Source of the DNA: Prevotella sp.
Lineage (GTDB): Bacteria > Bacteroidota > Bacteroidia > Bacteroidales > Bacteroidaceae
Length of the DNA: 64,000 bases
Assembly: GCA_024697645.1 (NCBI GenBank)
Contig: JAILFH010000113.1
Location: 61,925 to 125,924, forward strand
Direction of reading: 5' to 3'
Shown: one piece after another, positions 52,335 through 61,363 of the stretch
How the letters are laid out: every line of letters starts with the position of its first letter
Position numbering within the stretch: the first letter of the stretch is position 1
The notes under the pieces: model-generated
Seen by the model: only the letters and a program-made list of their open reading frames with translations
What the model was told of the DNA's origin: nothing
Databases searched by the model: none
Translations under genes and position numbers: made by a program

Positions 52335-53741
52335 TCAGAACAATGGTTCTGTGGAGCATGCGTTTGGTGCCCTGATGCGCAAACATTTGGCAATGGTGGG
52401 CGCTATACGATCGGTTGTTATTGGCAGTGAAACGCGTTCGGCATGGGTTCCTGCACCATAGAAAACGATGGGGAATGGCATGAATCCCGTACGCGAGGTG
52501 AACGACTCGAGCGTGTTCTCATTGACGAGACGCCAGCCCGGAGCCACCTGAATGATGATGTCGCCGCTCAGGCTCGGATGGAAGCCGTTGCGGAGTTTGA
52601 TGATGTCGTTGTTGCCCTGCAGCAGGCGCTCAGAGGTGTAGACATCGGCAATGCCTGCGTTCTGTACGAGGAAGTCCTGCGAACGCTGGAGAATATCAGC
52701 CAGACTGATGTTCTTCTGTTCGAGCAGTTTGTGGTTGAGGTACATCTCATTGCCGAAACAAGTGTCGACATAGCGGCCCTGACCATAGACTGCCGACAGG
52801 AAGATGTTCAGCAGGTTGGCTGTGCGGTTGATATAGAATGTTCCCGTGGGAATGCGATATTGCGAGAGGTCGCTTTCAGTTTCATCGGCATAGCCCGTGC
52901 TGGTGATGACGAAGAGCACACTGCTGCTGCCAACGGTCTTCTCAATACCCGTGATCAGGCGTCCGAGGGAGTTGTCGAGTTGCATGTAGACGCTCTCCAT
53001 TTCGGTTTGCCAATCTGTCATGTTTCCGTCGGGTTTCGTAGCCGAAAGGGTCACGCAGAGCAGGTCGCTGATTTCATCACGTCCCAGTGTTGTACTCGTC
53101 ACTGTCTGCAGCGCCATGTTCACCACTGCGTCGTTCGTAAGTTGCTTATTCTTACCGAGTTCCACGTTTGTGCTCGAGTAAGCCTTTAGCCATTCTGGAG
53201 TCGTTGTTGAGTAGTAGGTGGAGTTGCGCCAGCGCAGTGTGTTGTCGTCAATCCAGAGCGCTGCGTCGGCTGCATGACCTGCTGACAGAATGGCACAGTC
53301 CTTGCTCGCAGCGATACTCCAGACGAGTGCTGCCCCGTGGGTGCTCACCTTCAGTTCGTCGCCGATGGTTGAGGTCATCAGTCGGTGGGGTGAGGCGTAG
53401 TGCTTCGGGTCGTCCACACAGAACACTGGACGCAGCGTAGCCCTGTCGAGCCACCGTTGTCCGATGATGCCGTGATAGTAGGGCGTTGTGCCTGTGGTTA
53501 TCGTGGCGATGGCCGAAGCGCGGTCGATGGGTGTCGAGGGATAACTGGCCGCATCGTAGACAATACCCTTGTTCAGGATCTTGCGGAATCCGTTCTCATT
53601 ATAAAGAGGAGTGAATGCCTCAAGATAGTCGGTGCGCAGTTGGTCAATCGTGATGTTGACCACCAGTTTCGGGGCAAGTTCGAAGGCCTGCAGTTCAGCA
53701 CCTGAGAGTACTGCTATGATGAGGGCGAGATATCTGTTCAT
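52335..53741 (-). CDS. alkaline phosphatase family protein
   Basis: LVVNITIDQLRTDYLEAFTPLYNENGFRKI, YPSTPIDRASAIATITTGTTPYYHGIIGQRW. Confidence 0.85.
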   Translation of the reverse strand: MNRYLALIIAVLSGAELQAFELAPKLVVNITIDQLRTDYLEAFTPLYNENGFRKILNKGIVYDAASYPSTPIDRASAIATITTGTTPYYHGIIGQRWLDRATLRPVFCVDDPKHYASPHRLMTSTIGDELKVSTHGAALVWSIAASKDCAILSAGHAADAALWIDDNTLRWRNSTYYSTTTPEWLKAYSSTNVELGKNKQLTNDAVVNMALQTVTSTTLGRDEISDLLCVTLSATKPDGNMTDWQTEMESVYMQLDNSLGRLITGIEKTVGSSSVLFVITSTGYADETESDLSQYRIPTGTFYINRTANLLNIFLSAVYGQGRYVDTCFGNEMYLNHKLLEQKNISLADILQRSQDFLVQNAGIADVYTSERLLQGNNDIIKLRNGFHPSLSGDIIIQVAPGWRLVNENTLESFTSRTGFMPFPIVFYGAGTHAERVSLPITTDRIAPTIAKCLRIRAPNACSTEPLF

Positions 53742-54991
53742 TGACGTTTTACGGGTTTGGTGAATATGCGCTCACAGCATCTTATCAGCAAAGATGATGC
53801 CAAAATGTTTGTTCCTTCGGCATAGTACTGTAGGAAGTTGCCTATGAAGAAGACAATCAGGCACGCGGCATAGACCTTCCAGAACCAGTGGCTCTGACCT
53901 TTGGCCTCGCGTCTGACAGTGCTCCAGAGCAGTATGAGCGCAAGTGGATTGAGTAGAAATATCTGTAGATTGATGTTCACAGTGGGATGCTGTGAGAAAA
54001 TCATTGCCGTGAGAACGAGACCACAGATGCCGATGAGCAACAGCAGAACAAGGTCGAATCCCCAAAGCATCTTCTTCTGGCGGTATTCCCAGACGGTCAC
54101 TGCGACGATGATCAGTGCGAGAATCAGTGCGCAGGCTGTGGGACTCAGGGGAAATTCCTTCTCCACGGGGTTGTCGAACATCTCAACCAGCACGCGCTTC
54201 TCCTTCAGCAGTTTCTGCGTCACGGGTTTCCCGTCGACTAGGCTGTCCTGAAAGACAATGGTCGCATTGTCGAAATCGTCCATGAGGTTATACGGCAGGA
54301 ATTGCTGTTCGCTGACCGTAGTGGGCCAGTCGGCTTTCAGTCCGAGCAGCAGGTCGTTGCCCAGTTGTGCCCAGGGGCGGCCTTGCGTGTACTGATGGGT
54401 CAGTTCGCGGAACGACGGACCATTGTCCTTTCGCTCTATCTCCACCTTGCGGTTGCCGTCTGTGCTCTCAGCGAAGGGCAGCAGCAACATGTCGCGGGCC
54501 CGCGTCGTACAGTTGTCGTAGAATATGTTGTAGCGATATTCGCGGTTCTCGGGCAGATAGTTTTCCTCGATGGCTCGGCAGATGACGAGTTTGTCCTCGG
54601 CCGTGAGGTTCAGTTCCTGCTCCACGATTCCCCTTCGGTCGAAGCCATACGCTCCGCAGAAGTAGTCGTAGGGCTGTATGCCCATCTCGTAGTCGGTGAG
54701 TCCGAAGATGAACCGCAACACGAAGTGGGGCTTCCTGAAATTGAACATGCCGTAGTTCACGGCAATGTCAATATTTTTCTCAGTGTCAACATAGTGGATT
54801 GCCGTGTGTCCATAGAGGCTATAGGCCTCTTGGCCGGGCTGGCATGTGAGTAGGCTCAGGCTGACTGTAGAATCGATTTTCTGCAGTAGAGTGGAGTCGG
54901 TTTCCTGAATATCATAGGCTTTCAGGCTACCGCTGAAAAGGGTCAGCAGAGCCACAAAAAGAAATCTTAAAAATCCTTTTAAATGTTTCAC
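53738..54991 (-). CDS. DUF4105 domain membrane protein
   Basis: TCQPGQEAYSLYGHTAIHYVDTEKNIDIAVNYGMFNF, NIFYDNCTTRARDML; ORF extends to 55063 but a GTG at 54991 gives a clean signal peptide (VKHLKGFLRFLFVALLTLFSGSLKA). Confidence 0.8.
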   Translation of the reverse strand: MKHLKGFLRFLFVALLTLFSGSLKAYDIQETDSTLLQKIDSTVSLSLLTCQPGQEAYSLYGHTAIHYVDTEKNIDIAVNYGMFNFRKPHFVLRFIFGLTDYEMGIQPYDYFCGAYGFDRRGIVEQELNLTAEDKLVICRAIEENYLPENREYRYNIFYDNCTTRARDMLLLPFAESTDGNRKVEIERKDNGPSFRELTHQYTQGRPWAQLGNDLLLGLKADWPTTVSEQQFLPYNLMDDFDNATIVFQDSLVDGKPVTQKLLKEKRVLVEMFDNPVEKEFPLSPTACALILALIIVAVTVWEYRQKKMLWGFDLVLLLLIGICGLVLTAMIFSQHPTVNINLQIFLLNPLALILLWSTVRREAKGQSHWFWKVYAACLIVFFIGNFLQYYAEGTNILASSLLIRCCERIFTKPVKRQ

Positions 54992-55048
54992 GATGCAAAA
55001 ATACTTTATATTTTGCGATTTTCGTGCGTTTATCTCGATTTTTTTCAA

Positions 55049-55056
55049 TAATTTTG
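55049..55056 (+). promoter_or_regulatory. -7 box TAATTTTG for the FadL-like porin gene
   Basis: TAnnTTTG consensus. Confidence 0.55.
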
Positions 55057-55104
55057 CATCCAATTAGGAAATTTCTCACGAAAGTGGGTCTTTAAAATCA
55101 TAAA

Positions 55105-56433
55105 ATGAAGAAGATAATTCTTTCTACATTGGTCCTCGGTATGGCTTGTCTGGGGGCCGAGGCACAGAATAGTACGCAACTGGAGGCCCGTTACGGCCAC
55201 AGCAGCACAAACTCTCCGTACAGCCAGTATGGGTTGGGAACGATGGGCGACCAGTCGGGTAGTGCCAGTCGAGGCATGAACGGTTTGGGCATTGCCTATA
55301 GCGAGCACAATGTTGTGAACAATCTCAACCCTGCATCATATTCCAATATCGACTCCCTGTCGTTCATCTTCGACGTGGGCGTATCGGGTCAACTCACCAA
55401 CTTCAAGGAAGGTGGCGACCGCCTCAATGCCCGCAGTGCAAGTTTTGAGCATGCGATTGCAGGCTTCCGTCTCGCCCCGCATCTGGGCATGAGTCTCGGA
55501 ATGCTGCCTTATTCGAATGTGGGCTACAACTACACCACCACTGAGCGCATCAATTCCAGTTCGGGCTACACGACCTACTATCGCGGTACGGGTGGTATTC
55601 ACGAGGCCTATCTCGGTATGGGCTGGCAGCCGTTCAAGGGCGTTGCCTTCGGTGTCAACGGAGGTTATCTCTGGGGCAGTTACGACCGTTCGGTCGTCAA
55701 CAGTTATACTGAGTCGTCGGCCAACACGCTGTCGAAGTACTACTCGGCTACGGTCCACAGTTACAAACTCGACTTCGGACTTCAACTCACCGCCAAGATG
55801 TCGAAGAAGGACAAGGTGACGCTTGGTCTGACCTATGGCTACGGCCATAAGATTGGCGGCAAACCCTCTTGTGAGGTTATTTCTAACAACGCCGAGACAA
55901 GCGTTGCCGATACTACATCATATCCTCGTCAGGGAAATCTTCAACTCGAAGTGCCCCACACGTTTGGTGCGGGTCTGATGTGGAACCACAGCGGCAAGGT
56001 GAAGATTGGTGCCGACTATCAACTTGAGAAATGGGCCGATGTGGAATTGCCCGAATATGGCACCGTCGACGGAGTCACCGACTATCGTCTGCGCACAGGT
56101 TTGCTGAAAGACCGCCAGAAGTTTACGCTCGGAACTGAAATCTGTCCCGATGAGACCAGCCGCCGCTATCTCAACCGCGTGCGCTTCCGTGCTGGTGTGT
56201 CCTATGCTACACCTTATTTATTAATAAATGGGTATGAAGGTCCGAAGGAGTATAGCGCCACCATCGGCTTCGGTCTGCCCATCATGAATGGATGGAACAA
56301 CCGCTCCATTCTCAACATCAGTGCCCAGTGGGTTCGTCAGGACTCCAAGATGTTCATCACCGAAAACACCTTCCGCATCAACATTGCCCTCACGTTCAAC
56401 GAGGGTTGGTTTGCGAAGTGGAAAGTGGAGTAG
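55105..56433 (+). CDS. outer-membrane beta-barrel protein (OMPP1/FadL-like)
   Basis: Signal peptide; SPYSQYGLGTMGDQSGSASRGMNGLGIAYSEHNVVNNLNPASY. Confidence 0.75.
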   Translation: MKKIILSTLVLGMACLGAEAQNSTQLEARYGHSSTNSPYSQYGLGTMGDQSGSASRGMNGLGIAYSEHNVVNNLNPASYSNIDSLSFIFDVGVSGQLTNFKEGGDRLNARSASFEHAIAGFRLAPHLGMSLGMLPYSNVGYNYTTTERINSSSGYTTYYRGTGGIHEAYLGMGWQPFKGVAFGVNGGYLWGSYDRSVVNSYTESSANTLSKYYSATVHSYKLDFGLQLTAKMSKKDKVTLGLTYGYGHKIGGKPSCEVISNNAETSVADTTSYPRQGNLQLEVPHTFGAGLMWNHSGKVKIGADYQLEKWADVELPEYGTVDGVTDYRLRTGLLKDRQKFTLGTEICPDETSRRYLNRVRFRAGVSYATPYLLINGYEGPKEYSATIGFGLPIMNGWNNRSILNISAQWVRQDSKMFITENTFRINIALTFNEGWFAKWKVE

Positions 56434-56459
56434 GGCGTGCCTAAAACGAAGATACTCAG

Positions 56460-57104
56460 ATGTTAAGGACATTCCGACTACTGATGCTGACCCTGCTGGC
56501 AGGAGTGCTGTTAGGCGCCTGTCAGGAACAGAAGGAGCACATTGCACCGGCCATTCGTGAGCAGGATTCCGTGCCCATGATGACCAGTTACGGCGTCAAT
56601 GCGCTCATCTCCGACTCGGGTGTCATCAAGTACAGGATTGTCACTGAGCAGTGGGACCTCAATCCGAATGTCGACCCTCCCCGCTCGAGTTTCGAGAAGG
56701 GCATCTTCCTCATTCAGTTCGATGAGAAGTTCCACGTGCAGTCCTACATACAGTGCGACACCGCCTACAACTACGACCGCAAGAAACTCTGGGAACTTCG
56801 CGGACGTGTCCGCATCCTCACCAAGGACGGACTTCAATACACCAGCGAGCAACTCTACTGGGACGAGGCTCGACACGAACTCTATTCCCACGTGTTCTCG
56901 CGTCTGGTCACTCCCGACCGCACGCTGCAGGGCTCCTATTTCCGCAGCGATGAGAAGATGACCCACTACTACGTCTCCAACAGTAAGGGAACCTTCGAGA
57001 AGAGCGACTTCGACGACTCCGAGAAGAACGGCAAGAACGACTCCTCAGTTGTTCAGCCGCCTATGCGCCCGATGCAGCAGCCACAACGACGAACCGACCA
57101 ATAA
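56460..57104 (+). CDS. LPS-export periplasmic protein LptC-like lipoprotein
   Basis: Lipobox LLAGVLLGACQEQ; GVNALISDSGVIKYRIVTEQWDL...RVRILTKDGLQYTSEQLYWDEARHEL. Confidence 0.82.
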   Translation: MLRTFRLLMLTLLAGVLLGACQEQKEHIAPAIREQDSVPMMTSYGVNALISDSGVIKYRIVTEQWDLNPNVDPPRSSFEKGIFLIQFDEKFHVQSYIQCDTAYNYDRKKLWELRGRVRILTKDGLQYTSEQLYWDEARHELYSHVFSRLVTPDRTLQGSYFRSDEKMTHYYVSNSKGTFEKSDFDDSEKNGKNDSSVVQPPMRPMQQPQRRTDQ

Positions 57105-57129
57105 CAAATAGTAAACTTCAACAACAGCA

Positions 57130-58416
57130 ATGAACGAATATCCAGTTGATCTCCCGCTCATCATCGGCATTCTTGTGTCGATGGCCTTCTCCGCCTTCTT
57201 CTCAGGCATGGAGATTGCCTTCGTCTCGAGCAACCGAATGCTCGTCGAAATGGAGAAAGAGAAGGAGGAAAGCGGATTCACACAGCGCATCATCTCCCAC
57301 TTCTTTGCTCATCCGAATGGCTTCGTGAGCACCATGCTCGTGGGAAACAACATTGCTCTGGTCATCTACGGACTGCTGATTGCGCGACTCTTCGACAACA
57401 CCATCTTTCAGGGCATGCAGCCTGGATTCACGGTGCCTGCCGACACGATTCTCTCCACGTTCATCGTGCTCTTCACGGGCGAGTTCCTGCCCAAGACGCT
57501 GTTCAAGAGCAATCCCAACCGACTGCTCTCGTTCTTTGCCGTTCCAGCCTATCTCTGCTATGTGGTCCTCTGGCCCATCAGCAAGTTCTCGACGCTGCTC
57601 TCAAGGTTCTTCCTGCGACTGGGCGGCGTGAAGATCTCTTCTGAGGTCGAGGACGAAGGCTTCTCGAAGATCGACCTCGACTATCTTGTGCAGTCGAGCA
57701 TCGACAGTGCCCGCAACGACGATGAGATTGACGATGAGGTGAAGATCTTCCAGAATGCTCTCGACTTTGGCGATACGAAGGTGCGCGACTGCATGATTCC
57801 ACGAACGGAGATTGTCGCCATTTCCACCGACAGCACGATGGACGACCTGCAGCAGAAGTTCGTCGAGAGCGGCCATTCCAAACTGCTCGTCTACGACGAG
57901 GACATCGACCATGTCACGGGCTACATCCATTCCTCCGAGATGTTCCGCCATCCGAAGGACTGGCACGAGACTGTTCGCACCATTCCCTTCGTGCCTGAGA
58001 CAATGGCCGCCCAGAAACTCATGCAGATCTTCCTGCAGCAGAAGAAGTCGCTCGCCGTTGTGGTCGATGAGTTCGGTGGCACCAGTGGAATCGTCTCTCT
58101 CGAGGACATCGTTGAGGAGATCTTCGGTGAGATTGAGGACGAGCACGACAGTTCCAACTACGTGGCGAAGCACCTCGAGAGTGGGGAGTATGTGCTCTCG
58201 GCCCGACTCGAAATCGACAAGGTCAATGAGATGTTCGACCTCGGCCTTCCTGAGAGCGACGACTACATGACGGTAGGCGGTCTGATTCTCCACGAATATC
58301 AGAGTTTCCCCAAACTCAACGAGGAAATCAAGATTGGCCGCTTCCTGTTCAAGATATTGAAGAATACAATGACAAAGATAGAACTTGTAAAGGTGAAAGT
58401 GACCGAAAATGAGTAA
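57130..58416 (+). CDS. hemolysin-family (CNNM/DUF21-CBS-CorC) transporter
   Basis: AFFSGMEIAFVSSNRMLVEMEKE, RDCMIPRTEIVAI, VVDEFGGTSGIVSLEDIVEEIFGEI. Confidence 0.95.
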   Translation: MNEYPVDLPLIIGILVSMAFSAFFSGMEIAFVSSNRMLVEMEKEKEESGFTQRIISHFFAHPNGFVSTMLVGNNIALVIYGLLIARLFDNTIFQGMQPGFTVPADTILSTFIVLFTGEFLPKTLFKSNPNRLLSFFAVPAYLCYVVLWPISKFSTLLSRFFLRLGGVKISSEVEDEGFSKIDLDYLVQSSIDSARNDDEIDDEVKIFQNALDFGDTKVRDCMIPRTEIVAISTDSTMDDLQQKFVESGHSKLLVYDEDIDHVTGYIHSSEMFRHPKDWHETVRTIPFVPETMAAQKLMQIFLQQKKSLAVVVDEFGGTSGIVSLEDIVEEIFGEIEDEHDSSNYVAKHLESGEYVLSARLEIDKVNEMFDLGLPESDDYMTVGGLILHEYQSFPKLNEEIKIGRFLFKILKNTMTKIELVKVKVTENE

Positions 58417-58495
58417 AATCGAGGGGGAAATCAGCCGAAAAACCAAATTTTGGCAGAAAAATTCCTTTATTTCATAATATTTTTGTAATTTTGTA

Positions 58496-58503
58496 CGCTT
58501 TTT
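58496..58503 (+). promoter_or_regulatory. -7 box TAATTTTG for the ppiD-like gene
   Basis: TAnnTTTG consensus. Confidence 0.55.
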
Positions 58504-58560
58504 TTAAGCAATGGTCTGAAATAAATAGAAAATAAATAAAAATAACAACAAAAAAAAGAA

Positions 58561-60702
58561 ATGGCAGCATTAGGAAAAATTAGAAGCAGAGGCCTGATCC
58601 TTATCTGTATCATCGGTTTGGGTCTGTTTGCGTTTATTGCCGAGGAGGCTGTGCGCTCATGTGAATCAACACGTAATGACCAGCGTCAGCAAGTAGGCGA
58701 AGTGTTAGGAGAGAAAATCAATGTGCAGGATTTTCAAAAACTCGTTGACGAGTATCAGGAAGTGATTAAGATGCAGCAGGGACAGGACAACCTTTCCGAG
58801 CAGCAACTCAATCAGGTGAAGGACGCAGTGTGGAACACGTTCGTCCAGAGCCGTATCGTTGAGAACGAAGCCAAGGAACTTGGTCTCACCGTTACCGATA
58901 CCGAGATGCAGAACATCCTGAAGGAAGGCACCAACCCCATGCTTCTCCAGACTCCGTTCGTCAATCAGCAGACGGGTCGTTTCGACGCAAACGCTCTGCA
59001 GAAATTCCTCGCAGAATATAAGACTCAGCAGTCTACCAACCCCCAGGTAGCAAGTCAGTATCAGACCATCTATCGCTACTGGACATTCATCGAGAAGACC
59101 CTGCGTCAGCAACTCCTCGCCCAGAAGTTCCAGAGCCTCGTAGGTCACTGTCTGCTCTCTAATCCCGTTGAGGCCAAGCAGGCTTTCGCCGATGAGAACA
59201 CCGAGAGCAGCATTGAACTCGCTTCGTTCCCCTACAGCAAGATTGCCGACGACAAGGTGGAAATCACCGACGCCGACCTCAAGGCTAAGTACGACGAGTT
59301 GAAGTCTCGCTTCGCTCAGTTCATGGAGAGCCGCGATGTGAAGTATGTCGACATCGAGGTTGCCGCTTCTGCAGCCGACCGCGCTGAAATCCAGAAGGCA
59401 TTCCAGGGCTACACCAAGGACCTCGCTGAGGCCGCTGATCCCGCTGAGGTGGTTCGCAAGAGCACATCGCTCGTTCCCTATCTCGGACTCCCCGTTGCTA
59501 AGGAGGCATTCTCTGCCGACATCGCAAGCCGTCTCGACTCAGTAGCCGTTGGCTCAGTCTTCGGTCCCTTCGAGAACAAGGGCGACAACAGCCTGAACCT
59601 CATCAAGGTCGTTGCTAAGACTCAACTTCCCGACTCTGTTCAGTATCGTCAGATTCAGGTCGGAGGCGCTACTGCCGACGAGGCTCACAAGCGTGCCGAC
59701 TCTATCTTCAACGCTATCAAGGCTGGTGGCGACATCGAGGCTATTGCCAAGAAGTATGGTCAGACCGCCGAGAAGGTTTGGCTCACCACACGCCAGTATC
59801 AGAGCGCTCCTTCTATCGATATGGATACGAAGAACTATCTCATGGCTCTCAACACAATGGCTTCGGGTGAACTCCGCAACATCACCCTGCCTCAGGGCAA
59901 CATCATCGTTCAGGTGCTCGATCGCCGCAACCCCATCACGAAGTACACTGCAGCCGTAGTGAAGAAGACCATCGACTTCTCGAAGGACACCTACAGCGCA
60001 GCCTACAATAAGTTCAGTTCGTTCGTAAGTGCCAACCGCACTGCTGAGGATCTGGCCAAGAACGCTCAGAAGAGTGGCTATCAGGTTCAGGAGCGCAAGG
60101 ACGTCACCACAGCCGAGCACTATCTCGCTGGCATTCGTGGCACCCGCGACGCCCTGAAGTGGCTCTTCGAGGCTGAGGAAGGCGACATCTCTCCGATGTA
60201 TGAGTGTGGCGACAACAACCACCTCCTCGTAGTTCTCCTCGACAAGATTCATCCCGTTGGCAACCGCACCCTCAACGATCCTCAGGTGAAGGAGATGGTG
60301 AAGGCTGAGGTCATGAAGGACAAGAAGGCTGAGCAACTCCTTGCAAAGGCTAAGACCATCAAGACCCTCAAGGAAGCCCAGGAGAAGGGCGCAGAGGTTA
60401 CTGCAGTCGACCAGATCACCTTCGGTGCTCCTGTATTCATCACTGCTACCGGCGCCAGCGAGCCCGCACTCAGCGGTGCCGTTGCTGCTGCACCTCTCAA
60501 CAAGTTCTCGGCTGCTCCTGTCAAGGGTAACGCAGGTGTCTACATGTTCCAGGTCATCAAGCGCCAGAACCGCGACGTGAAGTACGACGAGAAGGCTATG
60601 GAGCAGAAGATTCGTCAGCGCGCTATGCAGTATGCTGGTTCGTTCACCAACGAACTCTATCAGAAGGCAAAGGTTACCGACAATCGCTACCTGTTCTTCT
60701 AA
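58561..60702 (+). CDS. PpiD/SurA-type peptidylprolyl isomerase, membrane anchored
   Basis: MAALGKIRSRGLILICIIGLGLFAFI anchor, SurA_N-like region, VQYRQIQVGG...ADSIFNAIKAGGDIEAIAKKYGQ. Confidence 0.9.
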   Translation: MAALGKIRSRGLILICIIGLGLFAFIAEEAVRSCESTRNDQRQQVGEVLGEKINVQDFQKLVDEYQEVIKMQQGQDNLSEQQLNQVKDAVWNTFVQSRIVENEAKELGLTVTDTEMQNILKEGTNPMLLQTPFVNQQTGRFDANALQKFLAEYKTQQSTNPQVASQYQTIYRYWTFIEKTLRQQLLAQKFQSLVGHCLLSNPVEAKQAFADENTESSIELASFPYSKIADDKVEITDADLKAKYDELKSRFAQFMESRDVKYVDIEVAASAADRAEIQKAFQGYTKDLAEAADPAEVVRKSTSLVPYLGLPVAKEAFSADIASRLDSVAVGSVFGPFENKGDNSLNLIKVVAKTQLPDSVQYRQIQVGGATADEAHKRADSIFNAIKAGGDIEAIAKKYGQTAEKVWLTTRQYQSAPSIDMDTKNYLMALNTMASGELRNITLPQGNIIVQVLDRRNPITKYTAAVVKKTIDFSKDTYSAAYNKFSSFVSANRTAEDLAKNAQKSGYQVQERKDVTTAEHYLAGIRGTRDALKWLFEAEEGDISPMYECGDNNHLLVVLLDKIHPVGNRTLNDPQVKEMVKAEVMKDKKAEQLLAKAKTIKTLKEAQEKGAEVTAVDQITFGAPVFITATGASEPALSGAVAAAPLNKFSAAPVKGNAGVYMFQVIKRQNRDVKYDEKAMEQKIRQRAMQYAGSFTNELYQKAKVTDNRYLFF

Positions 60703-60785
60703 AGCATAGAACACTGATTTCCCAATCGTAGAAATCACTTCGGAAGTCTTCGCCCTTTCACAGGGTCAGAACTTCAACAGATATC

Positions 60786-60822
60786 ATCCCGCCCAGGCAT
60801 TCAGTTGCTTGGGCGGGATTTC
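60786..60822 (+). terminator. stem-loop ATCCCGCCCAGGC...GCTTGGGCGGGATTT
   Basis: Strong GC stem after the ppiD-like gene. Confidence 0.7.
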
Positions 60823-60834
60823 GTTGTAGCCCCT

Positions 60835-60955
60835 CCGCATTCCTTCTTCCGCATTCCTTCACTCCGCATTCCCGTCCTTCGCATTCCACGTCCTCCGCAT
60901 TCCTCGTCCTCCGCATACTCGTTGTCCGCATTCTCCGTCCTCCGCATACTCTTTC
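60835..60955. repeat. 14-16-bp tandem array of CCGCATTCC-type units, 8 copies
   Basis: Unit starts 60835, 60849, 60864, 60879, 60895, 60911, 60926, 60942. Confidence 0.92.
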
Positions 60956-60972
60956 GACGATACTGAGCATTT

Positions 60973-61115
60973 CTTTGTACGCTATAGACCATACCTTTCT
61001 ATCCTATAGACCACACCTTATTTATATATATATAGCGAGAGCGTACCTTTCTACTCTATTGAGCACACCTTTTCTATCCTATATAGCGCATGCCTTGTAT
61101 GGTTAAGTGCAAAAA
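60973..61115. repeat. 22-bp degenerate tandem repeat array, locus 3 of 3
   Basis: Unit starts 60973, 60995, 61017, 61047, 61069, 61094; one unit carries a TATATATA expansion. Confidence 0.75.
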
Positions 61116-61127
61116 GAAAGAGTATTA

Positions 61128-61186
61128 AAAAAAGCCCCCCAATCGGCGAAGCCGAAAAAAGCCCCCTTAGCGCAAAGCGCAAAAAA
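61128..61186. repeat. two tandem ~27-bp A6-GCCCCC-minihairpin units
   Basis: CGGC-GAA-GCCG (61144-61154) and GCGC-AAA-GCGC (61170-61180), each preceded by AAAAAAGCCCCC. Confidence 0.7.
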
Positions 61187-61204
61187 TAAGGAATATTATT
61201 AAAA

Positions 61205-61236
61205 AAGGCAACCTATGCTCACGCACCAGTTGCCTT
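61205..61236 (+). other. stem-loop AAGGCAAC-(16 nt)-GTTGCCTT
   Basis: 8-bp perfect stem, loop CTATGCTCACGCACCA. Confidence 0.6.
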
Positions 61237-61325
61237 CAGAATCATGATCAAAAAACCTAACAAAGTAACAATTAAAAATTACGCGGACCAAAAACTATTT
61301 TTCTATCTGAATATTGCGTTCCCAA

Positions 61326-61360
61326 CTCCCCTCCCTTGAGGGAGGGGCTGGGGGTAGGCT
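61326..61360. repeat. GC-rich REP-like palindrome CTCCCCTCCCTTGAGGGAGGGGCTGGGGGTAGGCT
   Basis: Perfect dyad CCCCTCCCT/AGGGAGGGG around TG plus GGGGGT tail; related copies inside the DUF3987 gene. Confidence 0.75.
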
Positions 61361-61363
61361 CCC

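Noticed and set aside
59554-60738. 394-aa ORF on the - strand
   Set aside because: Antisense to the PpiD-like CDS; Leu/Val/Ser-rich shadow composition
60758-60992. Short minus-strand ORFs rich in RRT/ECG repeats
   Set aside because: They are translations of the CCGCATTCC tandem array, with no independent coding evidence
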